Source: Mytilisepta virgata
Taxonomy: Eukaryota > Mollusca > Bivalvia > Mytilida > Mytilidae
Direction of reading: 5' to 3'
Assembly (NCBI GenBank): GCA_028015205.1
Contig: CM051521.1
Coordinates: 120,226,614 to 120,290,613, forward strand
DNA length: 64,000 bases
A model generated the notes under the pieces. It ran no database searches. It worked only from the letters and a program-made list of their open reading frames with translations, and was not told where the DNA came from. Of the stretch, positions 1 through 11,267 are shown one piece after another; position 1 is the first letter of the stretch; each line of letters begins with the position of its first letter. Both the position numbers and the translations under genes were made by a program.

Positions 1-793
1 ATTAAGTTCATACGTAGAACTATTTGCAGACTGGGAGTACTTCATCCCTTGGAACCATTATGATGACAACAATCCGGCCCTGCTAGTTTGATAAACTTCA
101 TTTATTAAAAACTCCCTGTGCTGGACTAAAAACATTTTTTATTTCCATGGAAATAACTCTCACAAAAATTATCAAATCAGTGTAAAACTCAAACTTATCT
201 GTAGCTCATTATTATCTGACATACCAAAAAAATAAGATCAGTTGGTTAAACAGCTCCCGAAAAAGTCCAGAAAACTGTTGTGTTACTGACGGACAGATGG
301 ACGGAGTGCAAACCTATAGTCTGTGTTGCCGATAGGGGGCTAATTAACACTTGAAACAATCACTGACGACTTATTTTGACAATTTTCCATTTTGTTTTGG
401 AACACATAAAGGGAACAATACCTTATTTTCAGTTTTTAAATTATTAAATACTTCATAGGCTTTGAAGAAGTAAAACTTTAATTTAAATTTAAACACATTT
501 AACAAGGAATTATATGAATTATATAGGCAATACAAATAAAAGTGTTATAGTTGTAAAAGTCCTCTTCCTACAAAAAACAGTTTTAAATTTCAAAATTGTA
601 ATAAAATGACATTCATCCAATCTTTTGATAGGGGTTTACCTACAGTCTTATTTAAAAGGATCTAAAGAAAGCTACAAATTTACTGCAAAAATGCATCTTC
701 AAATTAATTAATATATTTTAGAGGTCGGAAAGATCTGACTCTTTCCTAAATCAAAAATTGGCATGAAAAACTATTGAACATGAACATTCCTAC
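1..793. other. No gene recognised; intron or downstream part of the annexin-like gene
   Basis: AT-rich sequence below the last visible exon of the annexin-like gene. That exon ends in a clean donor, so the gene must continue toward lower coordinates. No further exon with an annexin-repeat motif is evident here on the minus strand, so this stretch is probably intron. Confidence 0.4.
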
Positions 794-1204
794 CTTCTGT
801 ACATATGCTCCTGCTCCTGCAGGCTGTGATGGTCTTGGAGGTGGTTGGGAGCTTTGTGATCCAAACTGTTGTTGGCCATACTGCTGAGAAGTTGGTTGTG
901 GTTGGCCATACTGCTGAGAAGTTTGTTGTGGATGCCCATACTGCTGAGAAGTTTGTTGTGGTTGCCCATAACTACCTGGTTGTGCTGATGGAGCACCATA
1001 CCCTCCTGCTTGTGGTTGCTGAGCTGGGGGTGGGGCCGATGCTCCATATGATTGTGCAGACTGTGGGAAACCTTGGTTATAGGCAGGTTGTGGCTGTTGG
1101 GCAGGCGGAGGATTGTATCCACCCTGTGGAGGGGGAGGACCGTAGCTGCCTCCCTGGGGAGGAGGATTATATCCTGGTGCTGATCCATATGCTGGAGTTG
1201 AACT
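794..1204 (-). CDS. Annexin-like gene, fourth coding exon
   Basis: 137 codons, phase 0, donor GTAGGA. The acceptor is taken after TTAAG at the high end. The product is a Pro/Gln/Tyr/Gly low-complexity run with near-repeats of QTSQQYGQP around 880-960, ending AGAGAYVQK. Open frames on the opposite strand and in another minus frame here are shadows of its biased composition. Confidence 0.7.
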
Positions 1205-4200
1205 CTTAAGTATACAGAAAAAAATCATTTTGAGATAATGAATTCTATTATAATTGAAATAGACTTGTAAATCATAAAAGATAATTTGCATGATAATTTA
1301 GCGGGATATTCATTTTTTCAATTTGAAAACAAGAAATTATAATAATGTCACAATATAAAAATATTGGACATGTTTATAAATAAAGATCCTGATAAAGGAA
1401 AATGAAATGTTTATTATAAAAATTGATTATTAATAATAATAAATAAAACTCACAACAGTTTATACATAAAATTATACAAAACACTTGTATTAAATAAATG
1501 ATAATGGAATCATAACTAGAAACTCTCAAGAGCCTGAATTGCTCACCTGGATTTAATTTGTTCATCCTGAGCAGAACTAAAATTTAAGTGTAGTAGTCAA
1601 TTTGGCTGGTTTTCCTATAGGGTCCTATGTTAAACTAAGTTTGGCTGTGGTGGCCATCTTGATTGACAGTCGGGGTCATTGGATATAAATCTGAAAGAGA
1701 ATAATCTAAGGACCATTACTGCCAAGTCAGATTTTTAAATGTATTTTCCCATAGGGTCCTATATTAAACTCTGTTGGCTGTGGCGGCCAACTTGGTTGTC
1801 AGTCCAAGTCATCCGATATAATTCTGAAAGAAAACCATCTAAGGAACATTGCTGCTAAGTGTGGTTTCAATTGCCCCAGTGGTTTTAGACAAGAAGATTT
1901 TTCAATAATTTTCCCATAGGTTCCTATGTTAAACTGTTCATCTGTGGCAGCCATCTTGGTTCACTGTCCTGGTCATAGAACACAATTTTGAAAGAGAACC
2001 ATATTATAGAACCATTGCTGCCCAGTCTAGTTCCAATTGCCAAAGTGGTTTCAGAAAAGACGATTTTTAAATGAATTTTCTCACAGGGTCCTATGGTAAA
2101 ATAAGTTTGGCTGTTAGGGCCATCTTGGTTGACAGTCTGAGTCATCAGACATGCATGTAATTCTGAAAGAGGACCATTGCTACCAAGTCTAGTTCTAATT
2201 AAATTTTGTTTTTGAACACAAAAACGTATGTCTCCCCCACCAGCATGCTATCATGAGGGAACATAAAATAGTTGTATTACAAACCTGATATCAAATATGC
2301 AATTAATTGGATTTCATGAGTCAGAAAGAAAGAGGTGTCAACATCCTCTCTAAGCATGAATATTAATTTTTCCATCCTGTCCTAAGGCAAAATGGCTAAA
2401 TCCATATTTACCTTGGTCAACCCTCAGAAATTGATTTTTCACAAAGACCAGAATACATGTATGTCTGCATACCCTAACAAGTACTCCTGCCAAGTTTCAT
2501 CCAAATCTGAAGTAGGATGCACAAGTTAGAGTGATGACAAAATGTCATCCATCTAGTCCTAAGGCAAAATGGCTAATTATAAGTCCATTATTGACCCCAA
2601 CCAACCCTAAAAAATTGATTAATCATAAAGCAGAGAACACATGCACATCTGCATACCCTATGCAGTATTCCTGCCAAGTTTCATCAATTTCTAAAGTATG
2701 ATGCATAAGATAGGGTGATGACAAAATTTCTTCCATGTAGTCCTAAGGCAAAATGGCTAAGTCCATAATTTACCCCAGTAAGCCGTTAAAAATTGATTTA
2801 TCGCAAAGTCAAGAACATATTCACGTCTACTAACCCTAATAGGTTATCCTGCCAAGTTTCATTCAAATTGGAAGTATGAAGCATTAGATAGAGTGATGAC
2901 ATAATTTCTTACATCTAGTCTTCAAAATGGCTAATTCCATATTTTACCCTGGTAAACCGTCAACATTTTTTTAATAAAAAAATCAAGAATATGCACATCT
3001 ACATATCCTAACAAGTATTACTGCCAACTTTCATCCAAATCTGAAGTATGATGCATGAGATAGAGCAATAACAAAATTTTGTGATGGACCGACAGACAGT
3101 ACAAAAACAATATGTCTCCCAACCTCAGTGGGGGGAGATATAATTTGCTCAGTGGTTTCAGAAAAGATTTTCCAATAAGGTCCTATGTTAAACTAAGATA
3201 AGCTGTGTCTTGGTTGAAAGTTCGGGTCATTGGACACAATTCTTAAAGAGAACCATCTAAGGACCATTATTGCCAAGTCTGGTTCCAATTGGCCATGTAG
3301 TTTCATAGAAAAAGATTTTTAAAATTTATCTCCCATTTTTTCTAATTTTAGTGACATCAGACATGTCGGGTGGAAGTCGGGGATGCTGGACATACATTTG
3401 GAAGGAGACCATCCAAGGACCATTCAACCAAACTTTGGTACCAATTGTCCCAGTGGTTTCAGGGGAGAAGATCTTTAAAGGAAAGTTTACACCAGATGAC
3501 GACGGATGCCAAGTGATGGAAAAAGCTCACATGGCGTATTTAAACAAAGAAAATTGTTCAATTGTAATTTACTTACTTGATACTGAGGTTGAGGTGGACC
3601 ATAACTTGTTGGCATAGCTGGCTGTGGTGGTCCATAAGATGCAGGAGGTCCGTATCCTCCTGCAGGTGGAGGTACTCCTCCAACTGGCTATCAAAAGAAA
3701 ATACTATGACTTCAACAGCTGTTATATTCATAAACTTATAGCACAAACTGCCTTTGTCCAGCACTGATGTTAACACCTAATGTAACAGGCATTGATATTT
3801 ACCCTGGTAGTTAATTTGAAAAGAGGATTTTCAAAAGAAGGAATGAATTTTTTATCTATTTAAAGAAATAGATGTTAATGAATTATGTCAGGCATACTTA
3901 TTAGCAATTGACTTTGAATTACTACAAAATGATGTATAATTGTTTACTGGGTCCTTCCTGAGACTAATATAACATAGTTACAAATGAACACTGGTATAGT
4001 AGTCTCAGGTCCTTCATAAAAAAAATTATAATATGACAGCAGACCATCAATTTCCACTTCATTTATATTGGGAGACTTAATAATACAAGAGGATAAGTGG
4101 GCTGAGCCTGTATCGCTCACCTGGCCATTTTGTTTCACGGCCTGGGAAGATTTATTAAACTTTGTAAAGGACCCTCCATAGATGCTCCATACCAAAAATC

Positions 4201-6038
4201 AGTTCAATTGGCTTTAGGGTTTCAGAGGAGAAGTTTTAAATTTGGACCAATCAGGACATGTAAATGCTAATGGCGGCCATTTTGTTTGACGGACCGGGAT
4301 GATTTATGCAAATTTTGTAAAGGACCCTCCATAGATTCTCCATATCAAAAATCAGTTCAATTGGCTTTTCGGTTTCAGAGGAGAAGAAGTTTTAAATTTG
4401 GACCAATCAGAACATGTAAATGTTAATGGGCTTACCAATGACTGTTTGACAAGTTGGTTCTAAATAACCAAGTCATTTTAAGCAAAAAATATCATTCAGT
4501 AATTTTTTCATTGCATCCTAATTTAGGGACCAACATATGATTGTTTCAAAATGACCAGGTGATTTCACAAAATAACAATGACATAAGTCCCTCATTAATC
4601 ATAATCTATCAAATTTTTATTCTAATTTGCTCTGTAGTTTTAGACAAGCAGAATAGCCAAGGCTCACCATATTGTGTTGCGTCACCCAGTCATAAGCCTT
4701 ATCTGTAGCTTAGTAAGGTCTTAATAAAGTCAAAGTTATTGATGCCTCCTACATACATCCAGTTTTTCTTGTAAAAATAAGTCTTGACCTCTCGAAGAAG
4801 AAGTGATAAGCAATGCTAATGTATTAAACTAAGATTAATTGTGGTTGTTGTCTTGATTGACAGATGGGGTCATAAGTACACTACTGAAGGACAATTGCTG
4901 ACAAATTTGCCAAGTGGTTTTAGTGGATTTTTCATCTTGTTTAGAATTCATGGTTATAGATACATTTTTGACCAAGGAACATTTGCTGCCAAGTTTGATT
5001 AGGATGGTGTAGTGATTAAAGAGAAGAATATATTGTAAACAACTATGAAAAATGATGACAACAGATACCATTAACTAATTCTCATGTTTCTAGTTATGAG
5101 TGCATCAACGTAATATTTCGGTACTTACATCAAATCCGATCTGTCCCGGTTGCCCTGGCTGACTCGGATAACCTCCTGATGTACCATAGGCAGCTGCTGA
5201 TGCACTCTCTGCTGTTGGCATGGAAACCTAAAAATAATCAATTCTACAACCTACTACGATATCAAAGCTATATCAACTAATCATTACCTCAGCTTCTTCA
5301 ACCATTTTTTTCACAATATTTCAGCATTGTATCCCTTGTCTTTAATGAGCAAAAATATTTTAAAGATGATGTATAATTATAGTAGAGAAAAGTTTCACAA
5401 AAGGGTACATTTATATAAACAGACTTTACAAATAAAAAAAAAATACATCCAATAAATATCAGTAGATATCCAATAAATATCAGTAAATATCCAATAAATA
5501 TCAGTAGATAAAATACGAAACATATCCTGATGATAAAAACAAGATTATTACATGCCTTATGTTGTTTTCTTTCACAGATCTAAACTGTTTTCTTAACTGT
5601 CACATTTCAATTAAATGCAGTTTGTAAATATGGAATTTACTATTACCGAAAACAATTTTGTTTGGGGAAAATTTATTTATACATGTACATGTAATATTGC
5701 CTAGATTTACATTTTTGTGTACTTCTACTTTTTGTTTACAATTATATCTATGCCATCTTAAGGAACCAAAACATTATAAAAGTACATGTAATATACATGT
5801 ATCTTCAAAAAAAAATCTCTCTGATTTCATAATAGAAATCTTTGTCACCTGATACAACTAAGTTATACAATATAATACATGGACTGGTATTCTAACTAAC
5901 CTGGCCAAATCCTTGTTGTGGATAACCTGGTTGTGGTGGTCCTTGTGGATATCCAGGTTGTCCAAACCCTGGTTGAGGTGGTTGTCCATAGCCCCCAGGA
6001 GCACCATAACCTGGGTTACCTCCATATGGATAGCTCAT
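794..6038 (-). CDS. Annexin A7/A11-like protein, N-terminal part (partial gene, four coding exons)
   Basis: Minus-strand exons join as 6038..5901, 5227..5129, 3687..3577 and 1204..794, all whole numbers of codons (46, 33, 37 and 137). Each is bounded by GT-AG. The start ATG is at 6038..6036, shortly after an acceptor at 6046-6047, so a separate 5' UTR exon should lie upstream. The 253 residues begin MSYPYGGNPGYGAPGGYG and are Gly/Pro/Tyr/Gln rich, with many YGPP, QPGY and SQQYGQ runs. Annexins A7 and A11 start in a similar way (MSYPGYPP...), and those N-termini are low-complexity regions that bind ALG-2-type proteins and drive condensation before four calcium- and lipid-binding annexin repeats. 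No annexin repeat is inside the window, so the identity is inferred from the N-terminus alone. Alternatives are another Pro/Gly/Tyr-rich protein such as a peflin-like or RNA-binding protein. The exon structure is much more secure than the name. Confidence 0.5.
1520..3545. mobile_element. Core-repeat element with GAGGCTC/GCTCACCTG-type ends (copy 1, interrupted)
   Basis: The head reads CTCAAGAGCCTGAATTGCTC followed by ACCTGG near 1530. Several diverged ~160-bp repeats follow, recognisable by CCTATGTTAAACTAAGTT, GCCATCTTGG and GGACCATTGCTGCC. The far end has GACGACGGATGCCAAGTGAT and GCTCACATGGC near 3500-3535. The element is split by a second repeat at about 2205-3145. It lies in an intron of the annexin-like gene. 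The same family recurs at 22.6-29.7 kb and 57.2-57.8 kb. Confidence 0.65.
2205..3145. mobile_element. Nested element with four ~180-bp core repeats
   Basis: Four diverged copies of a ~175-183-bp unit, each marked by AAAATGGCTAA and by CTGCCAAGTTTCATCCAA, start near 2383, 2559, 2742 and 2915. The ends carry TATGTCTCCCCCAC and its approximate inverse GTGGGGGGAGATATA. The flanking sequence of the older element appears to resume at TTGCTCAGTGGTTTCAG, so this is a later insertion. Confidence 0.6.
3577..3687 (-). CDS. Annexin-like gene, third coding exon
   Basis: 37 codons, phase 0, with donor GTAAGT. The product contains VPPPAGGYGPPASYGPP, rich in YGPP motifs of the kind found in ALG-2-binding annexin tails. 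Confidence 0.7.
4080..4440. mobile_element. Short core-repeat element, two ~175-bp units
   Basis: Starts with GAGCCTGTATCGCTCACCTG near 4100. It contains two copies of a unit marked by GTAAAGGACCCTCCATAGAT and TTCAGAGGAGAAG. It has the same head as the element family at 22-29 kb but a different core. Intronic in the annexin-like gene. Confidence 0.5.
5129..5227 (-). CDS. Annexin-like gene, second coding exon
   Basis: 33 codons, phase 0 at both ends. The acceptor is TTTTTAG at the high end and the donor GTAAGT at the low end. The peptide VSMPTAESASAAAYGTSGGY continues into a Gln/Pro/Gly stretch ending IGFD. Confidence 0.7.
5447..5510. repeat. Three 21-bp tandem repeats
   Basis: Unit ATCCAATAAATATCAGTAGAT, three copies, with one copy differing by G to A. 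Located in the first coding intron of the annexin-like gene. Confidence 0.85.
5901..6038 (-). CDS. Annexin-like gene, first coding exon
   Basis: It starts with ATG at 6038 and encodes 46 residues from MSYPYGG to QQGFGQ. The donor GT is at 5900-5899. The acceptor AG is at 6047-6046, leaving seven bases of 5' UTR in this exon. A 39-bp minisatellite begins about 20 bp upstream of that acceptor. Confidence 0.75.
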
Positions 6039-6061
6039 ATTTTATCTGAAATATACATGTA

Positions 6062-6618
6062 TATGTAACTTGACTAGTGGCCCAAGTAAGCCTGAATCAC
6101 TATGTAACTTGACTAGTGGCCCAAGTAAGCCTGAATCACTATGTAACTTGACTAGTGGCCCAAGTAAGCCTAAATCACTATGTAACTTGACTAGTGGCCC
6201 AAGTAAGCCTGAATCACTATGTAACTTGACTAGTGGCCCAAGTAAGCCTGAATCACTATGTAACTTGACTAGTGGCCCAAGTAAGCCTAAATCACTATGT
6301 AACTTGACTAGTGGCCCAACTAAGCCTGAATCACTATGTAACTTGACTAGTGGCCCAAGTAAGCCTGAATCACTATGTATCTTGACTAGTGGCCCAAGTA
6401 AGCCTGAATCACTATGTAACTTGACTAGTGGCCCAAGTAAGCCTGAATCACTATGTAACTTGACTAGTGGCCCAAGTAAGCCTGAAAAACTATGTAACTT
6501 GACTAGTGGCCCAAGTAAGCCTGAATCACTATGTAACTTGACTAGTGGCCCAAGGGCCCAAGTAAGCCTGAATCACTATGTACATGTAACTTGACTAGTG
6601 GCCCAAGTAAGCCTTAAT
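6062..6618. repeat. 39-bp minisatellite, about 14 copies
   Basis: The unit contains CTTGACTAGTGGCCCAAG followed by TAAGCCTGAATCACTATGTA, 39 bp in all. Most copies are identical. Rare variants are CCTAAATC, CCAACTAAG, GTATCTTG and GAAAAACTATG, with a short slip near 6550-6590. Because 39 is divisible by 3, the plus strand stays open as a 13-residue peptide repeat, but there is no other sign of coding. It begins about 15-20 bp from the acceptor of the first coding exon of the minus-strand gene. Confidence 0.95.
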
Positions 6619-8395
6619 CTCTTAATGAAGCAGATAACTTACTGAATATTTAATTTTGTTTGTATATGAAGGCATAATCGATCAGAATGAAATGAGAAAT
6701 TTTTACATACCCTTATTCCTTGTACATGTAAGTATGATTAAAATTGGCTCTGTAGTTTCAAAAGACATGATAAAACTGATTTCCCATATATAGACTTCAA
6801 TGCAAACCTATGTGCAACCACAGCCACCATGTATGCCACTCTGTCAATAGGAAATGAGAAATCTTCACAGAGGGTATAAAATTCATCATTCCTATTAAGT
6901 GATTAAAGATTTCAGAGGAGAAGAAATTTGAAAATTTAACCAATCAGAATCAGAAGATCAGAATGAAATGATGATCTTCCATATATACATTATTCCTGCC
7001 AAATTTGATTAATACTTGTACAATGTAGTTTCAAAGTAGATGACATGTAACTGTGATTTCAAATAGGCTTCAATACAAACTTATTTGCCACTGTAGCCAC
7101 AATGCATGCCACCTGACCAACACATGAGAAATCTTTGTGCAGGATCTCCCAATCATAACTCGTATAAAGTTTGAAAAGATTTGGAATTGTAGCTAGTTTT
7201 AAAGATGAAATTTGAAAATTTGTCAAGAATTGACTGTGGCAGCTGTGTTTTTCATCCAATCCAAATGAGATGAGGAAATTTCATAAAGAACTTTCTTGAC
7301 AGTATTCCTGCAAATTTTGGTTATTACTTGGCTGGTATACATAGTTTTAGAGGAAATGATCAAATTAATCATTTCCTAAAATTCCATGGATTGACACCAA
7401 AATCAATAGGCTTAACATTCTCATATTGTTAAACAACACTGATAGAAAGCAGATGAGGCAAGCTAAAGATATTTGCAATTCTCACAATCTGTCATTTCAG
7501 AGTAAAAGCTAAGTCACTGATTGACACCAAAATAGCTTCATATTTTCTTGCTTTTAACAGCATATTTAAGTTTTGTAGAAATCAGCTGAGGCAAACTAAA
7601 GATATTGTTAATTCTTGAAATCTTTGATTTCAAAAAAAAAAAAAAAAATCCCATGGGTTAACATCAAAATCAATATACTTCCGAGACTCATTTTGTTTAA
7701 CAACATATTTGTTTGGTAGCTATCAGCTGATGCAAACTATACTATCACTTCTTAAAAACTGTGATTTTACACATTTTCACATGGTACCTATTAACTGTGT
7801 GTTAAGTTTCTATCTAGTCCATTGCATAATGTATGAGTAGGAGAATCCATACTAAAAAAAAATAATTCTCAAATTCTGTGATTTCTGAGTAAAAAGATAA
7901 GATTTTGGCAAAAATTAGAAAAATAAAAGGGGAACAGTAAATTTATTACCCCCCCCTCCCCCCGTGTCAACTCAATTCAAGCAGTTGCCCATTGCCATTG
8001 GAGACAACTGGAATATATAATTTCACAAAGTTATTGAATATTATTAGAGGTAAAAATCTTTCTCAAGAAAGTGAATCATTACAATTTATATTCATCTCCA
8101 TGCGTAATGGAAAAGGACAAGATCTTGTCCTGTGTGAACTTTCCGAAGGCAGAGTAATTTCCCAGCGGCACGATACTCAATTATGGAACAGAAATGACAC
8201 TGCTACAGAGTTAAGTTAATTAGTTAAAACTTTATTTATTTATAGTGGATTGGAAAACATAATCTAATCCCTCTCCACTTATATATATAATTAGCCTACT
8301 CTTTTTTTGACATGCTAAGGGTGTTGCTCTCCCTTAAAACAGTAAAGCCAATTTAATCCCCTTCCGACAGACTGACATCTTTTATCGAGACCATC
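6619..8395. other. No gene; diverged repeat-like sequence
   Basis: AT-rich and without a convincing exon. Between about 6,900 and 7,800 several loosely similar blocks recur (TTTCAGAGGAGAAG, GCTGATGCAAACTA, TTGACACCAAAATCAATA), suggesting an old core-repeat element. There is a run of A at 7628-7648 and of C at 7950-7964. Confidence 0.5.
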
Positions 8396-8399
8396 ATTG

Positions 8400-8510
8400 C
8401 AAATGGTGTTGAATGGGAATTGCAAATTTGATCCCTGAAATTCCCTGAGAATCTAACCAGGGACCTTTGGCTTTGTAATCCTATGTGCTAACCACTACAC
8501 CACAGCACCC
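8400..8510 (-). repeat. tRNA-derived SINE fragment
   Basis: Read on the minus strand from 8510: GGGTGCTGTGGTGTAGTGG, then TTAGCAC, a short spacer and GGTCCCTGGTTAGATTC. The first matches a pol III A box (TGGTGTAGTGG) and the last a degenerate B box (GGTTAGATTC), at normal tRNA spacing. No acceptor-stem closure or CCA-compatible end is seen, so a SINE head is more likely than a functional tRNA gene. Confidence 0.55.
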
Positions 8511-8675
8511 TTGCTACAGAGGTTGCTCTACACTGTCATGTATGCCTGTGTGAAATTTCATTTTCAATTAAGTTCAAAGAATACTGTAGCCATGTACTGT
8601 TGGAGAATTCACGTTGACAGATATATGATATCACCACAGGAGTTGGAAATTTTATCAATAAGTCTATAAAGCAGT

Positions 8676-8755
8676 GTAATATGAGCAACAGAGGTTAAAT
8701 AAATGAGCTATGCTATAATATGAGCAACAAAGGTTAAATGAATGAGCTATGCTGT
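8676..8755. repeat. Two-copy ~39-bp tandem duplication
   Basis: TAATATGAGCAACAGAGGTT AAATAAATGAGCTATGC is followed by a second copy with A-for-G and G-for-A changes. Just after it, at 8761-8790, lies AGGGAATTTCAGGGATCAAA, an inverted copy of part of the SINE body near 8420-8450. Confidence 0.7.
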
Positions 8756-9629
8756 AAGCTTACAGGGAATTTCAGGGATCAAATTAGCACTCCTGTGGCT
8801 GTGATATCACATAGGATATTAACTTTTTTCAAAGCCGGAGATCTTCTTTCTTTTCATTTTAAACATATTAATTTTAAAATATTAATGTTTAAGAGACAAT
8901 AGACTAGGCCTAACCTATCTTAAACTGTACGCTTCCGCTGTTTCGAAATGCAATGTCAATTTTACAAATTCCGGAAGTAAATTGTTGACCATATCAAGTC
9001 ATAATTACCCAAAATATGTATGCGTACGACGTATTGAAACGGACCACATTATACACAAAAAAACCTGAACGGCATAATAATAATAATGATAATAATAATA
9101 ATAATAATTCAAATTCAAATTACATTATTGTCCTTCAACATACAGTTTGTGAAAAAAAACTTTATTTAAAGAGGGTTACAACATTTAGTATACAATACTA
9201 ATTAATCTCCCCTGTTGCCCTCGATACAACGAATTAAAGATCAGTATGAAATATTTACATCATAAATATGAAATATCTTATATATATAACAAATTATAGT
9301 TATTCTATACAATAACATTATGATCACGTAAATTTCTTCTTGATTAAAATAAGAACTAATACATTTACATTCTTAGCTATTTTGCATTAAGAAAAGATGT
9401 TCAGAGAACCCTCGCTTAAACATTATTTTCATTTTTTATTGGCAAAGGAATATTATTCCATAATATTGTGTCTGTAAAGTGAAAAGTTTTCTTCATATAA
9501 TTTGTATTTGGTCTTGGTACAAAAAGGCAACCAGATTTTGTAGCGCAATGAATACTGGTTTGTACTAGATTTAAACATATATCGCATAGATAATCAGGAG
9601 CAATATTATTTATGGATTTATAAATTAAT

Positions 9630-9914
9630 TATGGCAAGCCGTTTTAATATTTATTCTAACTTTAAGTTATCTCATATAATATATAAGATATCTTATATAA
9701 TCCAGTTTTTATAAGATATCTTATAAACTTTAACTTTATAAGATATCTTATAAAGAAAATTATATGAGATATCTTATAAATTATATGAGATATCTTATAA
9801 ATTATATGAGATATCTTATAAACTATATAAGATATCTTATAAACTATATGAGATATCTTATAAACTTTATTACATATCTCGAATTTAGAATAAATAGTAA
9901 ACCGGCTTGCCATA
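9630..9914. mobile_element. Palindrome-array inverted-repeat element, copy 1
   Basis: Bounded by TATGGCAAGCCG at the left and its inverse CGGCTTGCCATA at the right, each flanked by ATTAAT (9624-9629 and 9915-9920), read as a 6-bp target-site duplication. The left end continues TTTATTCTAAC and the right end mirrors it. The interior is an array of TATAAGATATCTTATA-type palindromes. There is no coding capacity. The superfamily was not identified. Confidence 0.75.
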
Positions 9915-10322
9915 ATTAATACACCTTTATGGTACAGAACTCTGTTTTCATATTTAGATGGTGCATCAAAATTGGTATTCATTATTACACGAGCAGCTCT
10001 TTTTGGAGTTTAAATAATTTATCAATGTTTCGGAAGTTTCACTCCATATAGTACAACAGTAATCATGCAAACAGCGGAAGGACATAACCATTATAAAATA
10101 AACATAACCCTTCTTTTGGAATATATGATTTAAGTCTTGTAAGTAAAAATATTCTTTAAGAAATTAAAGAACAAAATTTTTCAATTTGTTGAATCCATGA
10201 CAGATTTTTGTCTATATCAATACCAAGTAGCTTTTCACATTTAACCTCACTTAGCAATTGATCATGACAATATACATCAAGGTTAGTATGAACATTCATT
10301 AACCTTCACATAGACCCAACTA

Positions 10323-10993
10323 TATGGCAAGCCGTTTTACTATTTATTCCAACTTCAAGATATCTCATATAATATATAAGATATTTCATATAATATATGA
10401 GATACCTTATAAAATCTAGTTTTCATAAGATATCTTATAAACTTTATAAGATATCTTCTAAAGTTTATAAGATATCTTCTCTGAAAGTTTATAAGATATC
10501 TTAAGGGTTCATTCCTTGTATTGCACATGGTAGATCTCCTTAGCTGATATTTGGCTTCCTATTTCGGTATTTTTGGTTGAGTACTTCTTGTTTAATATAA
10601 GTTTGGTTTTTGGTCTTCCAAATGTTTCGGTTTTAATGCTGCTGATGAGAGGTAACTCCTTGAAATGCATCGTATACAGCATAGTATAAATTTACTATAT
10701 CTAATATTAATATCTTTGGATTGTTATTTATAAAGTTTATAAGATATCTTATATAAAAAATATTTATAAAATATCTTATAAACTTTAAGATATCTTATAT
10801 ACTTTATCAGATATCTCATATATTTTATAAGATATCTTATATAGTTTATAAGATATCTCATATAGTTATTATAAAGAAAATTATAAGCGATATCTTATCA
10901 ATTATATGAGATATCTTATAAACTATATGAGATATATTATAAAGTTTATTAGATGTCTTGAAGTTAGAATAAATAGTAAAATGGCTTGCCATA
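10323..10993. mobile_element. Palindrome-array inverted-repeat element, copy 2 (composite)
   Basis: The left end TATGGCAAGCCGTTTTACTA is at 10323 and the inverted end is at about 10965-10993. Palindrome arrays lie at 10360-10505 and 10735-10940. They are separated by ~220 bp of unrelated sequence and, unlike copies 1 and 3, the flanks do not match. It may be two truncated elements or one with an insertion. Confidence 0.6.
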
Positions 10994-11267
10994 ATATGAA
11001 CATAACATCGAAACACAGAAATTCATTATATCCCATAAGTCTAATTTCCATGTCGCTAATCAAATGGACTTGCTCCACACTTTCAATGAACATAGCCGCT
11101 TTATGAGTCGTTTTTTTCCGGCAGCCGATGCGGACAGCAGTTTTTTTCAAAAGCGGGGTGGGGGAGGGGGAGGGGCGGAACAATTACTGAAAAAAAAATG
11201 TTTCAAATAACACAAATTGTTCTAACTCTGCGGCACAGTACAGCAAGGCCAGAACCGAATGCTCCTC

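Noticed and set aside
790..1209. Antisense and alternative-frame ORFs over the Gly/Pro/Gln exon
   Set aside because: Compositional shadows of the real minus-strand exon, which has splice sites and matches the neighbouring exons in style.
6070..6594. 174-codon plus-strand frame of TSGPSKPESLCNL repeats
   Set aside because: 39-bp minisatellite in an intron or 5' flank, kept open by a unit length divisible by three.
7992..8219. 75-codon plus-strand frame
   Set aside because: Composition is not clearly non-coding, but there is no recognisable family, splice context or neighbouring exon.
8400..8510. Functional tRNA gene
   Set aside because: A and B boxes are visible, but the acceptor stem does not close and the sequence continues into a repeat body, so a SINE is preferred.
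8930..8990. Promoter with ETS-like CCGGAAGT sites for the annexin-like gene
   Set aside because: ATTCCGGAAGTAAATT near 8968 and GCTTCCGCTG near 8931 are suggestive, but no 5' UTR exon with a convincing donor could be tied to them.
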